A program made the position numbers and the translations under genes. The notes below the pieces were generated by a model. It had not been told where the DNA came from and did not search any database. It worked only from the letters and a program-made list of their open reading frames with translations. DNA of 64,000 nucleotides from an uncultured bacterium (GTDB lineage: Bacteria > Actinomycetota > Coriobacteriia > Coriobacteriales > Coriobacteriaceae), in contig CAJMPY010000001.1 in NCBI GenBank assembly GCA_905215385.1, positions 1 through 64,000 of the forward strand, given 5' to 3'. Of the stretch, positions 51,218 to 60,147 are shown piece after piece (the first letter of the stretch is position 1; every line of letters begins with the position of its first letter).

Positions 51218-53095
51218 TTGCGCGTTCCGTATCAAGACTGCTTTCATTTAATTGAGCCGCTGCTCGCCAAGGTCGAAAAGCCGAGCCGCTATATCGATCA
51301 CGAGTGGGGCACGCTTTCCAAGGCCGATGCCGACTACCGTTGCTGCCTGATCTACCCGGATGTGTACGAGGTTGGTTTGCCCAACCAGGGCATCGCCATC
51401 CTCTACAACATCCTTAACCAGGCCGAGGGCATCTCCTGCGAGCGTGGCTATGTGCCGTGGCCCGATATGGGTGACGCCATGCGCGAGGCGGGCATTCCGC
51501 TGCTCTCGCTCGAGGGTGCAGCGCCGGTCGCTTCGTTTGATATCGTCGGCCTGCATGTGCCGCACGAGATGGCGGTGACGAACTTCCTTGAGGCACTCGA
51601 TCTCGCTGGCATTCCGCTGTTAGCGGCCGACCGAGGTGAAGACGACCCCATCATCATCGCCGGCGGCCCCTCGGTGTACAACCCCGAGCCGTACGCGGCC
51701 TTCTTCGATGCCATCCTCATCGGCGAGGGCGAGGAATCGCTGCTCGAGACCTGCCAGCTGCATCGCCGCCTGCGCGACGAAGGAGTCCCGCGCGCGCAGA
51801 TTGTTGAGCAGCTTGCATCCATTGCCGGCAACTACGTGCCGTCGCTCTATGAGGTTCGTCACGACGAGCCCTGCTCGCCGCACGGCTACACCGTGCCGCG
51901 CGAGGGCAAGGATGCGCCGACCGTGGTCTACAAACGCGTCGTCGAGGATTTCGGCGCCACGAATCCGCTGTCGCAGTCGTGCGTGCCCTATGCGCAGCTG
52001 GTTCACGACCGCCTGTCTATCGAGATTCTGCGCGGCTGCGCTCGCGGCTGTCGTTTTTGCCAGGCCGGCATGACGTATCGCCCGGTGCGTGAGCGTTCGG
52101 CCGACCAAATCGTCTCGTCGGTGATTCAGGGTCTGGAAAAGACCGGCTATGACGAGGTGTCGCTGACCTCGCTCTCCACGACCGACCACTCCTGCATTCG
52201 TGACGTGCTTGACAGGCTCAACCGTCGCCTGGAAGATACGGGTATTCGCGTGTCTATTCCGTCGCAGCGCCTGGATTCGTTTGGCGTGGATATGGCCGAG
52301 TCGGTCGCCGGCGAAAAGAAGGGCGGCCTGACGTTCGCGCCCGAGGCCGGCAGCCAGCGCATGCGCGACATCATTAACAAGAACGTGACCGAGGAGGACC
52401 TGGACCGTGCGGCCAAGGCGGCCTTCGAGGCCGGCTGGAACCGCATGAAGCTCTACTTTATGATGGGCCTTCCCGGCGAGCGCGACGAGGACATCGTGGC
52501 CATCGCCAATCTGGCCGATCACGTGCTGGAGCTCGGTCGTTCCGTGGTGCCCAAGGCTCGTCGCGGCTCGATCTCGGTGTCGATCTCGGTTTCGGTCTTT
52601 ATCCCCAAGGCTGCCACGCCGTTCCAGTGGTGCCCGCAGCTCGATTACGACGACGTCAAGCGTCGCCAGAAGCTGCTTATCACGAGCGTTCGCAACCGTG
52701 CCGTCCGCGTGCATTACCACGATGCCGAGACCTCGCTCATCGAGGCCGCGCTGTCCCGCGCCGGTCGTGACATGACGCCCGTCATCATCGATGCCTGGCG
52801 TGCCGGCTCGCGTTTTGACGCCTGGGTGGAGCATTTCTCGCTCGATAACTGGAAGGAGGCTGCTGCCAAAAACGGCATCGACCTCAATGAGCTCGTGCAC
52901 CTGCCCTACGAGTTGGACTGGCGTCTGCCGTGGGAGCATGTGAGCCCCGGCTGCACGCGCGGCTTCCTCGAGCGCGAGTACCGTCGCTCGCTCGAGGGTG
53001 TCACGACTCCCGACTGCACCCGCACGTCGTGCACCGGCTGCGGAATCTGCCCCACGCTCCACGCCAAGAATGTATTGATGGGTGATCGCGCATGA
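51218..53095 (+). CDS. B12-binding-type radical SAM protein (TIGR03960 family)
   Basis: A 625-aa protein. The N-terminal region (CLIYPDVYEVGLPNQGIAILYNIL) resembles a cobalamin-binding-like domain. The radical SAM core has GCARGCRFCQAG, giving CxxxCxxC at about residue 275. The C-terminus has a CTRTSCTGCGICPT cluster that may bind a second iron-sulfur cluster. Starts at TTG 51218. It overlaps the next gene by 4 bp (ATGA), and the two are a conserved pair found just upstream of rplU in many anaerobes. The substrate is unknown; tRNA or ribosome modification has been suggested by context only. Confidence 0.9.
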   Translation: MRVPYQDCFHLIEPLLAKVEKPSRYIDHEWGTLSKADADYRCCLIYPDVYEVGLPNQGIAILYNILNQAEGISCERGYVPWPDMGDAMREAGIPLLSLEGAAPVASFDIVGLHVPHEMAVTNFLEALDLAGIPLLAADRGEDDPIIIAGGPSVYNPEPYAAFFDAILIGEGEESLLETCQLHRRLRDEGVPRAQIVEQLASIAGNYVPSLYEVRHDEPCSPHGYTVPREGKDAPTVVYKRVVEDFGATNPLSQSCVPYAQLVHDRLSIEILRGCARGCRFCQAGMTYRPVRERSADQIVSSVIQGLEKTGYDEVSLTSLSTTDHSCIRDVLDRLNRRLEDTGIRVSIPSQRLDSFGVDMAESVAGEKKGGLTFAPEAGSQRMRDIINKNVTEEDLDRAAKAAFEAGWNRMKLYFMMGLPGERDEDIVAIANLADHVLELGRSVVPKARRGSISVSISVSVFIPKAATPFQWCPQLDYDDVKRRQKLLITSVRNRAVRVHYHDAETSLIEAALSRAGRDMTPVIIDAWRAGSRFDAWVEHFSLDNWKEAAAKNGIDLNELVHLPYELDWRLPWEHVSPGCTRGFLEREYRRSLEGVTTPDCTRTSCTGCGICPTLHAKNVLMGDRA

Positions 53096-53904
53096 GTGAG
53101 CGCCTGACCGACAACCCCACGCTCTTTAGACTTCGTGTTCGCTATGGCAAGCGCGATCGCCTTAAGTACCTGGGCCATCTCGAAGTAATCCATACCATTG
53201 AGCGCATCGTGCGCCGTGCGGGGCTTCCCTATGCCGTCACGCAGGGCTTCTCTCCGCACATGCGCGTGGGCTTCTCTTCGGCGCTACCGGTGGGTACGTC
53301 GTCGACCTGCGAGTGGTATGACCTGTTTATGACCGAGTTCGTGGCGCTCGACGAGGCGTTTGGGCGCCTGGCTGCGGCGTCTCCGGCCGATCTGGCGCCC
53401 ATCGAGGCGGCGTACATCGACGTGCGCACGCCGGCGTTGACGGCGCAGCTCACGCGTCTGTCGTATCGCATCGACCTGCACTTGGATCCTGAGGCGCCCG
53501 TAAGCGCCGACGAGGTGCGTCGTGCGATCGACACGCTGCGCGCGGACCATGGCATCGACTACGCGCGCGGCAAAAAGAGCAAGCGCTTGGATTTGGATCA
53601 CACGCTCGTGGGCTATGAGCTCACGGCGGGGGGGCGTCCGGACCATCTGGTGCTCATGCTCGACACCCATGCCGACAACGAGGGCTCTATGCGTCCGGAG
53701 ATTTTGCTTTCAGCTGCTGATGTTTTGTTGCAGGGCTTGACCCCGGGCGTCGATGCACCTATTGTTTCCACCGGTATGCAAGACCTCGTGACCATCTGCT
53801 CCTACGATGTCGAGCGTCAGAATCAAGCATGCGAGGACGACGAGGGCCGACTCGTCAGCCCCATACCTGTGCGAACTTGTGGATTTGCTCCACATACTCG
53901 TTGA
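53092..53904 (+). CDS. radical SAM-associated protein (TIGR03936 / DUF2344)
   Basis: A 270-aa protein beginning with RLRVRYGKRDRLKYLGHLEVIHTIERI and containing LPYAVTQGFSPHMRVGFSSALPVGTSS, the pattern of TIGR03936. Translation is coupled to the radical-SAM gene by an ATGA overlap. The family always accompanies TIGR03960 and probably acts in the same reaction or complex. Its 3' end overlaps the rplU promoter. Confidence 0.9.
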   Translation: MSERLTDNPTLFRLRVRYGKRDRLKYLGHLEVIHTIERIVRRAGLPYAVTQGFSPHMRVGFSSALPVGTSSTCEWYDLFMTEFVALDEAFGRLAAASPADLAPIEAAYIDVRTPALTAQLTRLSYRIDLHLDPEAPVSADEVRRAIDTLRADHGIDYARGKKSKRLDLDHTLVGYELTAGGRPDHLVLMLDTHADNEGSMRPEILLSAADVLLQGLTPGVDAPIVSTGMQDLVTICSYDVERQNQACEDDEGRLVSPIPVRTCGFAPHTR

Positions 53905-53929
53905 CGGGGGTATTATCGCCTGCTACTAT
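53901..53929 (+). promoter_or_regulatory. promoter of rplU-rpmA
   Basis: TTGACG (53901-53906), 17-bp spacer, TACTAT (53924-53929). The -35 overlaps the stop codon of the preceding gene. Confidence 0.78.
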
Positions 53930-53971
53930 ATTCGGCTGTTGCACTAACTGATGCATGAAGGGCAAGTAAAC

Positions 53972-54346
53972 ATGTACGCAATCGTTAACACGGGCGGCAA
54001 GCAGTACAAGGTCGCCACCGACGATGTCATCACCGTCGAGAAGATCGAGGGCAATGAGGGCGACAAGGTCACCCTGCCGGTCATCTTCCTCAACGATGGT
54101 AAGAAGATCGTCACCGATCCCGACAAGCTGGCCAAGGCCAAGGTTACCGCTCAGATCGTTGAGCAGTTCAAGGGCGAGAAGCAGCTGGTCTTCAAGTTCC
54201 ACAAGCGCAAGCGCTATCGTCGTCTGAAGGGTCACCGTCAGCAGCTCACCAAGCTGAAGATCGTGAAGGTTCAGGCTACCTCCCGCGCCAAGAAGGCTGT
54301 CAAGGCAGAGGCTGAGGCTGTCGCCGAGGCTCCCGTCGCCGAGTAG
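53972..54346 (+). CDS. rplU: 50S ribosomal protein L21
   Basis: MYAIVNTGGKQYKVATDD and the RRLKGHRQQLTKLKI C-terminal segment are diagnostic of L21. ATG 53972 follows GAAGGGC; an upstream in-frame ATG at 53951 adds only MHEGQVN. It has an alanine/glutamate-rich tail of about 20 residues beyond the usual end. Followed by rpmA, as in nearly all bacteria. Confidence 0.97.
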   Translation: MYAIVNTGGKQYKVATDDVITVEKIEGNEGDKVTLPVIFLNDGKKIVTDPDKLAKAKVTAQIVEQFKGEKQLVFKFHKRKRYRRLKGHRQQLTKLKIVKVQATSRAKKAVKAEAEAVAEAPVAE

Positions 54347-54379
54347 ATTACACTCGTAACGAAAGAGTAGGTATACACA

Positions 54380-54637
54380 ATGGCACACAAAAAAGGACTC
54401 GGTTCCTCCCGTAATGGCCGTGACTCCCGCGGTCAGCGCCTTGGCACGAAGCGCTATGCCGGCCAGACGGTAACCACGGGCACGATTCTCGTCCGTCAGC
54501 ACGGCACGCACATCCACCCGGGTGAGAACGTTGGCCGTGGCAAGGACGACACGCTGTTCGCGCTGGTCGACGGTACCGTTGAGTTCCACAAGGGTATCAA
54601 GCACAGGGTCAGCGTACGCCCGCTCGCGAACGCGTAA
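54380..54637 (+). CDS. rpmA: 50S ribosomal protein L27
   Basis: The 85-aa sequence starts AHKKGLGSSRNGRDSRGQRLG and includes GTILVRQHGTHIHPGENVG, the standard L27 signature. The N-terminal tail starts directly with AHKKG, so there is no cleaved leader as in Firmicutes. L27 helps place tRNA at the peptidyl transferase centre. Confidence 0.97.
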   Translation: MAHKKGLGSSRNGRDSRGQRLGTKRYAGQTVTTGTILVRQHGTHIHPGENVGRGKDDTLFALVDGTVEFHKGIKHRVSVRPLANA

Positions 54638-54662
54638 TTCACCCTTCATAGAGCACATATGT

Positions 54663-54705
54663 GGGAGGCACTTGAGTTTTAGGATTCAAGGGTCTCCCTC
54701 TTTTT
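54663..54705 (+). terminator. terminator between rpmA and obgE
   Basis: GGGAGGCACTTGA (54663-54675) pairs with TCAAGGGTCTCCC (54686-54698) with two mismatches, followed by TCTTTTT. Confidence 0.7.
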
Positions 54706-54721
54706 GTAGGAGGCGATTCTG

Positions 54722-56191
54722 TTGTCACAGTTCACCGATATCAGCCGCATTAACGTGTGCGGCGGCGACGGCGGAGCCGGATGCATGTCGTTTAGGCGCG
54801 AGGCATTTGTCCCCAAGGGCGGCCCCGATGGCGGCGACGGCGGTCGTGGCGGCAATGTCGTCATCCAGGCCGATGCTCAGCTGTCTTCGTTGATCGATTA
54901 CCGCTTTAAGCATCACTTCCGCGCCGAACGCGGCACGCACGGGCAGGGTGCCCGTCGTAACGGCAAGAGCGGCGAGGACCTGATCCTGAAGGTTCCCATG
55001 GGCACCGTGGTGCGCGAGCTCGACCCCGAGACGCAGACCCCGATGTTCGAGATTGCTGACCTGGTGCACGATGGCGAGCGCGTTGTCGTGGCGCCCGGCG
55101 GTGCCGGTGGCCTGGGCAACACGCACTTTGTGACGTCGGTGCGCCGCGCGCCCGCGTTCGCTCAGCTGGGCGAACCGGCCGAGGAGCACTGGATTGAGCT
55201 TGAGATGAAGCTTATGGCCGATGCCGCACTCGTGGGCTTCCCCTCGGTGGGCAAGTCCTCGCTTATCGCGCGCATGAGTGCCGCCCGTCCCAAGATCGCC
55301 GACTATCCGTTTACAACGCTCGTGCCGAACCTCGGCATGGTGCGTGCCGGTGAGTATTCTTACGTCGTTGCCGACGTTCCTGGTTTGATCGAGGGCGCAA
55401 GCGAGGGCAAGGGCCTGGGCCATCAGTTCCTGCGCCACATTGAGCGCACGGCGCTCATCATGCATGTCGTTGACATGACGGGCGGGTTTGAGGATCGCGA
55501 CCCGGTTGAGGATTACCGTATCATCAACCGTGAGCTCGAGCAGTATGGCGCCGAGCTTTCGGAGCGTCCGCAGATCGTCGTCGCCAACAAGTGCGATGCG
55601 CCGGGCACGGCCGACAAGATTGCCGACCTCAAGCGTGCGGCACTCGACGACGGCCATATGTTCTTTGCCGTGTCTGCCGTGACGGGCGCCGGTCTCAACA
55701 CGCTGATGCTTGCCGTGGGCGAGCAGGTGGCTAAGCTGCGCGCCGAGTTGGCTGTCTCCGATGAGCCGGTCGATCTGCGTGACGATGAGTGGGAGCGTCG
55801 CCGCCTGCAGCGCGAGAAGCGTTTCCGTATTGTTCAGGAAGAGCCCCATGCCTTCCGCGTGGTCGGTCGCGCCATCGAGCGCATGGTCATCCAGACCGAC
55901 TGGGAAAACGAGGAAGCCGTCATCTACCTGCAGCATAAGTTTGCGCGCATGGGTGTTGACGACGCGCTCGAGAAGGCAGGCTGCCGTGCGGGCGACGAGG
56001 TCCGCATTTGCCAGCGCGCCTTTGACTTTGAGGGCGCCGAGGACTTCTCGGAGTACGAGGAGGAGCTTGAGGACGAAGGCAAGGACGTTGCCGTTGAGGT
56101 CTTTGACGTAGCCGATGCTGCGGACGAGGGCGTCGAGGTTGTCGATGCGGCAGAAGTCGCGGACGATGTCGAGACCCCGGAGGGCGAGTAA
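54722..56191 (+). CDS. obgE: GTPase Obg (CgtA)
   Basis: Large-subunit ribosome assembly and stress GTPase. The glycine-rich Obg fold covers residues 1-160 (CGGDGGAGCMSFRREAFVPKG). The G domain has GFPSVGKSSL (G1), DVPGLIEGAS (G3) and VANKCD (G4). An OCT domain and an acidic tail follow (489 aa). It starts at TTG 54722 with GGAGG upstream and is followed by nadD after 3 bp. Confidence 0.96.
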   Translation: MSQFTDISRINVCGGDGGAGCMSFRREAFVPKGGPDGGDGGRGGNVVIQADAQLSSLIDYRFKHHFRAERGTHGQGARRNGKSGEDLILKVPMGTVVRELDPETQTPMFEIADLVHDGERVVVAPGGAGGLGNTHFVTSVRRAPAFAQLGEPAEEHWIELEMKLMADAALVGFPSVGKSSLIARMSAARPKIADYPFTTLVPNLGMVRAGEYSYVVADVPGLIEGASEGKGLGHQFLRHIERTALIMHVVDMTGGFEDRDPVEDYRIINRELEQYGAELSERPQIVVANKCDAPGTADKIADLKRAALDDGHMFFAVSAVTGAGLNTLMLAVGEQVAKLRAELAVSDEPVDLRDDEWERRRLQREKRFRIVQEEPHAFRVVGRAIERMVIQTDWENEEAVIYLQHKFARMGVDDALEKAGCRAGDEVRICQRAFDFEGAEDFSEYEEELEDEGKDVAVEVFDVADAADEGVEVVDAAEVADDVETPEGE

Positions 56192-56194
56192 GTC

Positions 56195-56872
56195 ATGTCG
56201 CTGCGCGGTGGAATTGGTCTGCCTGAGCTTCCTATCAAGGATGGGCAGGAGTTTCGGCTTGGCATTATGGGTGGCACCTTCGACCCGATTCATTACGGGC
56301 ACTTGGTTACCGCCGAGCAGGCGCGCGAGTCGCTCGACTTGGACGCTGTGCTCTTTATGCCGGCGGGCTCTCCTGCTTTTAAGCTTGACAAGCCGGTGAC
56401 GCCTGCCGAGGACCGTTATGCCATGACGGTCCTCGCCACCGCTGCGAATCCGGCTTTTTTGGCGAGCCGCTTCGAGATCGATCGTCCGGGCGTGACCTAT
56501 ACGGCCGATACGCTTCATGCCCTTCGCAACTTTTACCCGCCTCAGGTAAAGCTCTACTTTATTACGGGTGCCGATGCGATTATCGATATTGTGACCTGGC
56601 ATGATGCCGAGCGAATCGCTGAGCTTGCTACCTTTATTGCGGCGACGCGACCGGGTTTTGATATCGATACGGCTCGTGCCCGAATCAAAGAGTCGGGGCT
56701 GCCGTTCGATGTGCGCTATATTCAGATTCCGGCGCTGGCGATCAGCTCGACGAACATTCGTAAGCGAGTTGCCCGCGGCATGAGCGTGCGTTATCTTACG
56801 AGCGAGTCTGTGCTCGGCTACATTCGCAAGCGCAGTTTGTATGTCGATCTGGGTCAAGAAGATTTTGAGTGA
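56195..56872 (+). CDS. nadD: nicotinate-nucleotide adenylyltransferase
   Basis: Makes nicotinic acid adenine dinucleotide from NaMN and ATP. GIMGGTFDPIHYGHLVTAEQ contains the HxGH motif, and AISSTNIRKRVARG is the ISSTxIR motif. The N-terminus is about 20 residues longer than usual before LGIMGGTF. Overlaps yqeK, its usual neighbour. Confidence 0.95.
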   Translation: MSLRGGIGLPELPIKDGQEFRLGIMGGTFDPIHYGHLVTAEQARESLDLDAVLFMPAGSPAFKLDKPVTPAEDRYAMTVLATAANPAFLASRFEIDRPGVTYTADTLHALRNFYPPQVKLYFITGADAIIDIVTWHDAERIAELATFIAATRPGFDIDTARARIKESGLPFDVRYIQIPALAISSTNIRKRVARGMSVRYLTSESVLGYIRKRSLYVDLGQEDFE

Positions 56873-57492
56873 TGGGGGCTACGTTGTCGGTAGAGGATCA
56901 GTTTGAGGGCGATGAGCGCGCGCTGCTCAAGCGCATTCAAGAGCTGCTCGATGTTCGCATGAAAGATAAGCGCAAGCGCTATGTGCATTCGCTGGGTGTT
57001 GCCGAGACCGCACTTCATCTGGCCGAGGTCTACGGCGTTGATCGCTTTGATGCCGCTGCCGCCGGCTTAATTCACGACTGGGACAAGGTGCTTTCCGATG
57101 ACGAGCTCGTGGCCCGCGCGCTTCACTATGGCATCAAGGTTGCCGGCTCTCCTTCCGCCGCGATGCCGCTTTTGCATGGCCCTGTTGCCGCCTATGAGCT
57201 TCCGCAGCTTTTCCCCGAGCTGTCGCCGGCTGTTTTCCAGGCTGTCGACCGTCACACCGTGGGTGCCTGCGACATGACGCCGCTCGATATGGTGGTCTTT
57301 GTGGCAGATGCCATCGAGCCTAACCGTCACGGCGACTATGCCCATGCGCTGCGCAAGATGGTGGGGAAGTCCTCGCTCGATGAGTTGTTCTTCTCCTGTT
57401 TTGCGCAGGGTCTGGTCTATGTGATCCAGTCCGGGCGCTATCTTTATCCCACGGCTATTACGATTTACAACCATTACGCCCAGCTGCGCTAG
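56872..57492 (+). CDS. yqeK: HD-domain phosphohydrolase YqeK
   Basis: YqeK family, shown in other bacteria to hydrolyse diadenosine tetraphosphate symmetrically. The HD motifs are RYVHSLGVAETALHLAE (first His) and AAGLIHDWDKVLS (HD pair), plus DRHTVG and FVADAIEPNR. The start overlaps the nadD stop (TGATG); GTG 56869 is an alternative. Length about 206 aa. Confidence 0.92.
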   Translation: MGATLSVEDQFEGDERALLKRIQELLDVRMKDKRKRYVHSLGVAETALHLAEVYGVDRFDAAAAGLIHDWDKVLSDDELVARALHYGIKVAGSPSAAMPLLHGPVAAYELPQLFPELSPAVFQAVDRHTVGACDMTPLDMVVFVADAIEPNRHGDYAHALRKMVGKSSLDELFFSCFAQGLVYVIQSGRYLYPTAITIYNHYAQLR

Positions 57493-57520
57493 CTCGGGTG
57501 TGTCTAGAAAGAGGTATTCC

Positions 57521-57976
57521 ATGGCCGACGAGACCATGACTGACGAGCAGATTCTTGAAGGTGTGGAGCACAAGAGTTTCGTTGCCACGTCCGACCGCAC
57601 CTCCGCCTCGCTGTCCGCGAGCGGTGTCGCCGCCGAGGATGTCGCCCGCGCCGCCGCGCAGGCCGCCTACGACAAGAAAGGCGAGGACGTGCAGGTGCTC
57701 GACCTGACCGAGCTTTCCGACGTGTGCGACTACTTTGTGCTTGCCACCGGTACCAACAACCGCCAGGTCGATTCAATCGTCGACGAGATCGAGGAGAAGG
57801 TCGCCGAGGCTTGCGGCGAGCATCCGTTCTCCATCGAGGGCCGCGAGCAGAAGACCTGGATGCTCATGGACTACGGTTCGGTTGTCGTCCACGTCTTCAC
57901 TCCCGAAGCCCGCGACTTCTACCGCCTAGAAAAGCTCTGGGGCGACGCCCCCCAGCTCCCCCTCAACCTCCTCTAA
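57521..57976 (+). CDS. rsfS: ribosomal silencing factor RsfS
   Basis: Binds L14 and blocks subunit joining. The core (AAYDKKGEDVQVLDLTELSDVCDYFVLATGTNNRQVDSI to MDYGSVVVHVFTPEARDFYRLEKLWGDAP) is diagnostic. An N-terminal extension of about 45 residues precedes it. ATG 57521 follows AGAAAGAGG. The TAA stop overlaps the left REP-like element, and a strong terminator lies 45 bp beyond. Confidence 0.94.
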   Translation: MADETMTDEQILEGVEHKSFVATSDRTSASLSASGVAAEDVARAAAQAAYDKKGEDVQVLDLTELSDVCDYFVLATGTNNRQVDSIVDEIEEKVAEACGEHPFSIEGREQKTWMLMDYGSVVVHVFTPEARDFYRLEKLWGDAPQLPLNLL

Positions 57977-58009
57977 ATGATTTTTCTGGGACGGGGATAA
58001 AAAATCATT
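57976..58009 (+). repeat. left REP-like palindrome flanking the RAYT gene
   Basis: AATGATTTTT, then CTGGGACGGGGAT, then AAAAAATCATT: an imperfect palindrome around a GGGACGGGG core. Its inverted counterpart lies at 58861-58895. It begins on the last base of the rsfS stop codon. Confidence 0.82.
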
Positions 58010-58019
58010 CCTACCGTTC

Positions 58020-58062
58020 ACCGAACCGCTCATCTTTGTTGGGCGGTTCGGTTTTTTCTTTT
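58020..58062 (+). terminator. terminator of the obgE-rsfS operon
   Basis: Perfect 10-bp stem ACCGAACCGC (58020-58029) with GCGGTTCGGT (58043-58052), followed by a long T-rich run. Confidence 0.88.
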
Positions 58063-58112
58063 TCCTCCTTTTGTATGCTGTAGCTATTGCAGACTCGGAA
58101 GGGAGGGCTTCG

Positions 58113-58853
58113 ATGACTCGCGTTGCCCGTGTGTTATCCGAACTCGGCCATTATCACGTCATGCTCAAGGGTTGTGCCGCCCAGCTGATCTTTGAGGACG
58201 ATGACGACCGCCTTTATTTTCTCAATCTATTAAATAGGCGATTTAGGTCCGCTCACATTCGTTTGCTGGCCTGGTGCCTCATGGACAATCATGTTCACCT
58301 GCTGTTTGATGACCCCGATAATCAGATGAGCGTTTCCATGCATGCGATTGATACGGCATATGCGAAACACTTTAATCAAAAAACCGGTCGCCGCGGACCG
58401 GTGTTCCAGGAACGATTTAAGAGCGTGATCATTTCTGACGATGAGCAGCTGCTCCGTTGCGTTCGATATATCCATGACAACCCTGCAAAGGCTGGAATTT
58501 CTTCTGCTCCTCTTTATCGTTGGAGCAGCTTCCACGAGTATTTCTCTCATCCCGAGATTTGCGATTGTGACGGTGTCCTCGATCTGTTTGGGGGTACGGA
58601 GGCGTTTTATCTTGCGAGCACCGACGGCAAACCTAATTCCTATTTTATGCCCGAAGGTAAGCATATTTCCGATATGGATGCGCTAGAAGTTGCCCAGGCT
58701 CTTTTGGATCCGCATGAGCCTTATCAACTTAAATCTTTGCCGAAATCAGAGCGTAATCGTCTTCTGGCAGTGTTGAGGCATCGGGGGTTTACGATTGACC
58801 AGATTGCGCGCCTGACGGGAATCGGGACCAATATCATTCAAAGAGCGAAATGA
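58113..58853 (+). CDS. REP-associated tyrosine transposase (RAYT, Y1 HUH family)
   Basis: A 246-aa single-strand DNA transposase-like protein. It has the HUH motif in WCLMDNHVHLLF, the candidate nucleophile in AYAKHFNQKTGRRGPVFQERFKS (Tyr), and VRYIHDNPAKAG, all standard for Y1/RAYT proteins. The C-terminus (RHRGFTIDQIARLTGIGTN) is a helix-turn-helix-like segment. ATG 58113 follows GGGAGGG; the longer frame from 58071 is rejected. RAYTs recognise and mobilise REP palindromes. Here a matching inverted REP pair flanks the gene within about 140 bp on the left and 8 bp on the right. Confidence 0.92.
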   Translation: MTRVARVLSELGHYHVMLKGCAAQLIFEDDDDRLYFLNLLNRRFRSAHIRLLAWCLMDNHVHLLFDDPDNQMSVSMHAIDTAYAKHFNQKTGRRGPVFQERFKSVIISDDEQLLRCVRYIHDNPAKAGISSAPLYRWSSFHEYFSHPEICDCDGVLDLFGGTEAFYLASTDGKPNSYFMPEGKHISDMDALEVAQALLDPHEPYQLKSLPKSERNRLLAVLRHRGFTIDQIARLTGIGTNIIQRAK

Positions 58854-58860
58854 CGCTCCA

Positions 58861-58895
58861 AATGATTAAAAAATCCCCGTCCTAGAATAATCATT
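58861..58895 (-). repeat. right REP-like palindrome flanking the RAYT gene
   Basis: AATGATTAAAAAATCCCCG, then TCCTAGAATAATCATT. Its reverse complement matches the left element at the AATGATT ends and the GGACGGGGAT core, with small differences. It contains the dinB stop codon. Confidence 0.82.
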
Positions 58896-60147
58896 GGGAG
58901 GAGAAGCGGGATTGGCGGCCGAAGGATAGGGCGGTGTCGCCGAACTTGTCTCGGACGGCATCGATCGCGACTGAGAGGTCGCGACGGTCGCTTGATTGGG
59001 CTCCGCGGTCGTCGACTTCGCAGAACAGGTCGGTCTGGATGCCGCCCTGATGGTCAAAGTCGCTCATCCCGATACCCGCCAGACGCACATGCATGCCTTC
59101 CTGCCAGATGTTGTCGAGCAGTTCGAGCGCAACCGCCACAAAGATGTTCTCATCGTCGGTGGGGTGGGGAAGCCGCCGCTGCGCCGTGCGTCCGCTGCCA
59201 TACGAATACTTAAGCTTGAGCGTTACCGTGCCGCCCGTCAGTCCCTGACGGCGCAGGCGGCGTCCAACCGACTCTCCCAACAGCGCAATCGCCGCCTCAA
59301 TATCCCCACGCTCAGTCAAATCTTTCGCAAAGGTGCGCTCATTGCTCACCGATTTAACCTCGCGTTCCTCGTCCAGACTCGTGACTTCGGAAACCTCGAG
59401 TCCCAGCGCACGCTGGCGCATGCGTTCGCCGTTGACACCAAAAATAGAGGCCAAGGTGGATTCCGGTGCACGTGACAGCTCGCCGAGCGTGTAGATGCGC
59501 ATGCGGCGCAGTCGCTCCTCGGCCGAGCGCCCGATGCCGCTCATGGCAGATACCGGCAGTGCGGCCAAAAAGCGCTGCTCGGTTCCGGGGCGCACGATGG
59601 TCAGCCCAAACGGCTTGTCCCGCTCGCTTGCGATCTTTGCGACCGTCTTGTTGCAGCCCACGCCAATAGAGCAGGTCACTCCCAGCGCTGCCACGCGGTC
59701 GCTTATGCGCCGTGCAACCTGCAACGGGTCTTCGGGCGCAAAGCGACCCGGTGTGATATCGATAAAGGCCTCGTCGATGGATACGCGCTCGACGCGCGGG
59801 GTCTCGTCGGCGAGAATCTCCATGACCTGAGCGCTGACCTCGTGGTAGCGATCGAAATGCCCATGCGTCCAAATGGCCTGCGGACAGAGGCGCTGCGCCT
59901 CGGCCGAGGGCATGGCGGAGTGCACGCCAAAGCGACGTGCCTCGTATGAGCAAGTGGACACAACGCCGCGAGAATCGGCGTCACCGCCCACGATGAGCGG
60001 CTTGCCGCGCCACTCGGGGTGGTCGAGCATCTCCACGCTCGCAAAAAACGCATCGAGGTCCATGAGGCCCACCGCCGGCCCCGTCCAAGAAGGCGGCGTG
60101 ACGCCCATGGCATCCTCATAACCGTATGTATGTTCGCGTCTTTCCAT
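58891..60147 (-). CDS. dinB: DNA polymerase IV (Y family)
   Basis: Error-prone lesion-bypass polymerase. Catalytic acids lie in GLMDLDAFFASVEML and VSIDEAFIDI. The helix-hairpin-helix region (VSAMSGIGRSAEERLRRMRIYTLGELS) and little-finger domain follow; 418 aa. ATG 60147 would make a leaderless mRNA, because TATACT at 60159-60154 lies only 6 bases upstream. ATG 60108, with GAGGA before it, is the alternative start (405 aa). The stop codon lies inside the right REP-like element. Confidence 0.94.
   Translation of the reverse strand: MERREHTYGYEDAMGVTPPSWTGPAVGLMDLDAFFASVEMLDHPEWRGKPLIVGGDADSRGVVSTCSYEARRFGVHSAMPSAEAQRLCPQAIWTHGHFDRYHEVSAQVMEILADETPRVERVSIDEAFIDITPGRFAPEDPLQVARRISDRVAALGVTCSIGVGCNKTVAKIASERDKPFGLTIVRPGTEQRFLAALPVSAMSGIGRSAEERLRRMRIYTLGELSRAPESTLASIFGVNGERMRQRALGLEVSEVTSLDEEREVKSVSNERTFAKDLTERGDIEAAIALLGESVGRRLRRQGLTGGTVTLKLKYSYGSGRTAQRRLPHPTDDENIFVAVALELLDNIWQEGMHVRLAGIGMSDFDHQGGIQTDLFCEVDDRGAQSSDRRDLSVAIDAVRDKFGDTALSFGRQSRFSSQ

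Noticed and set aside
60115..60135. LexA-like box near the dinB start
   Set aside because: Only one half-site (CGAACA) resembles the Gram-positive consensus; the second half does not match.
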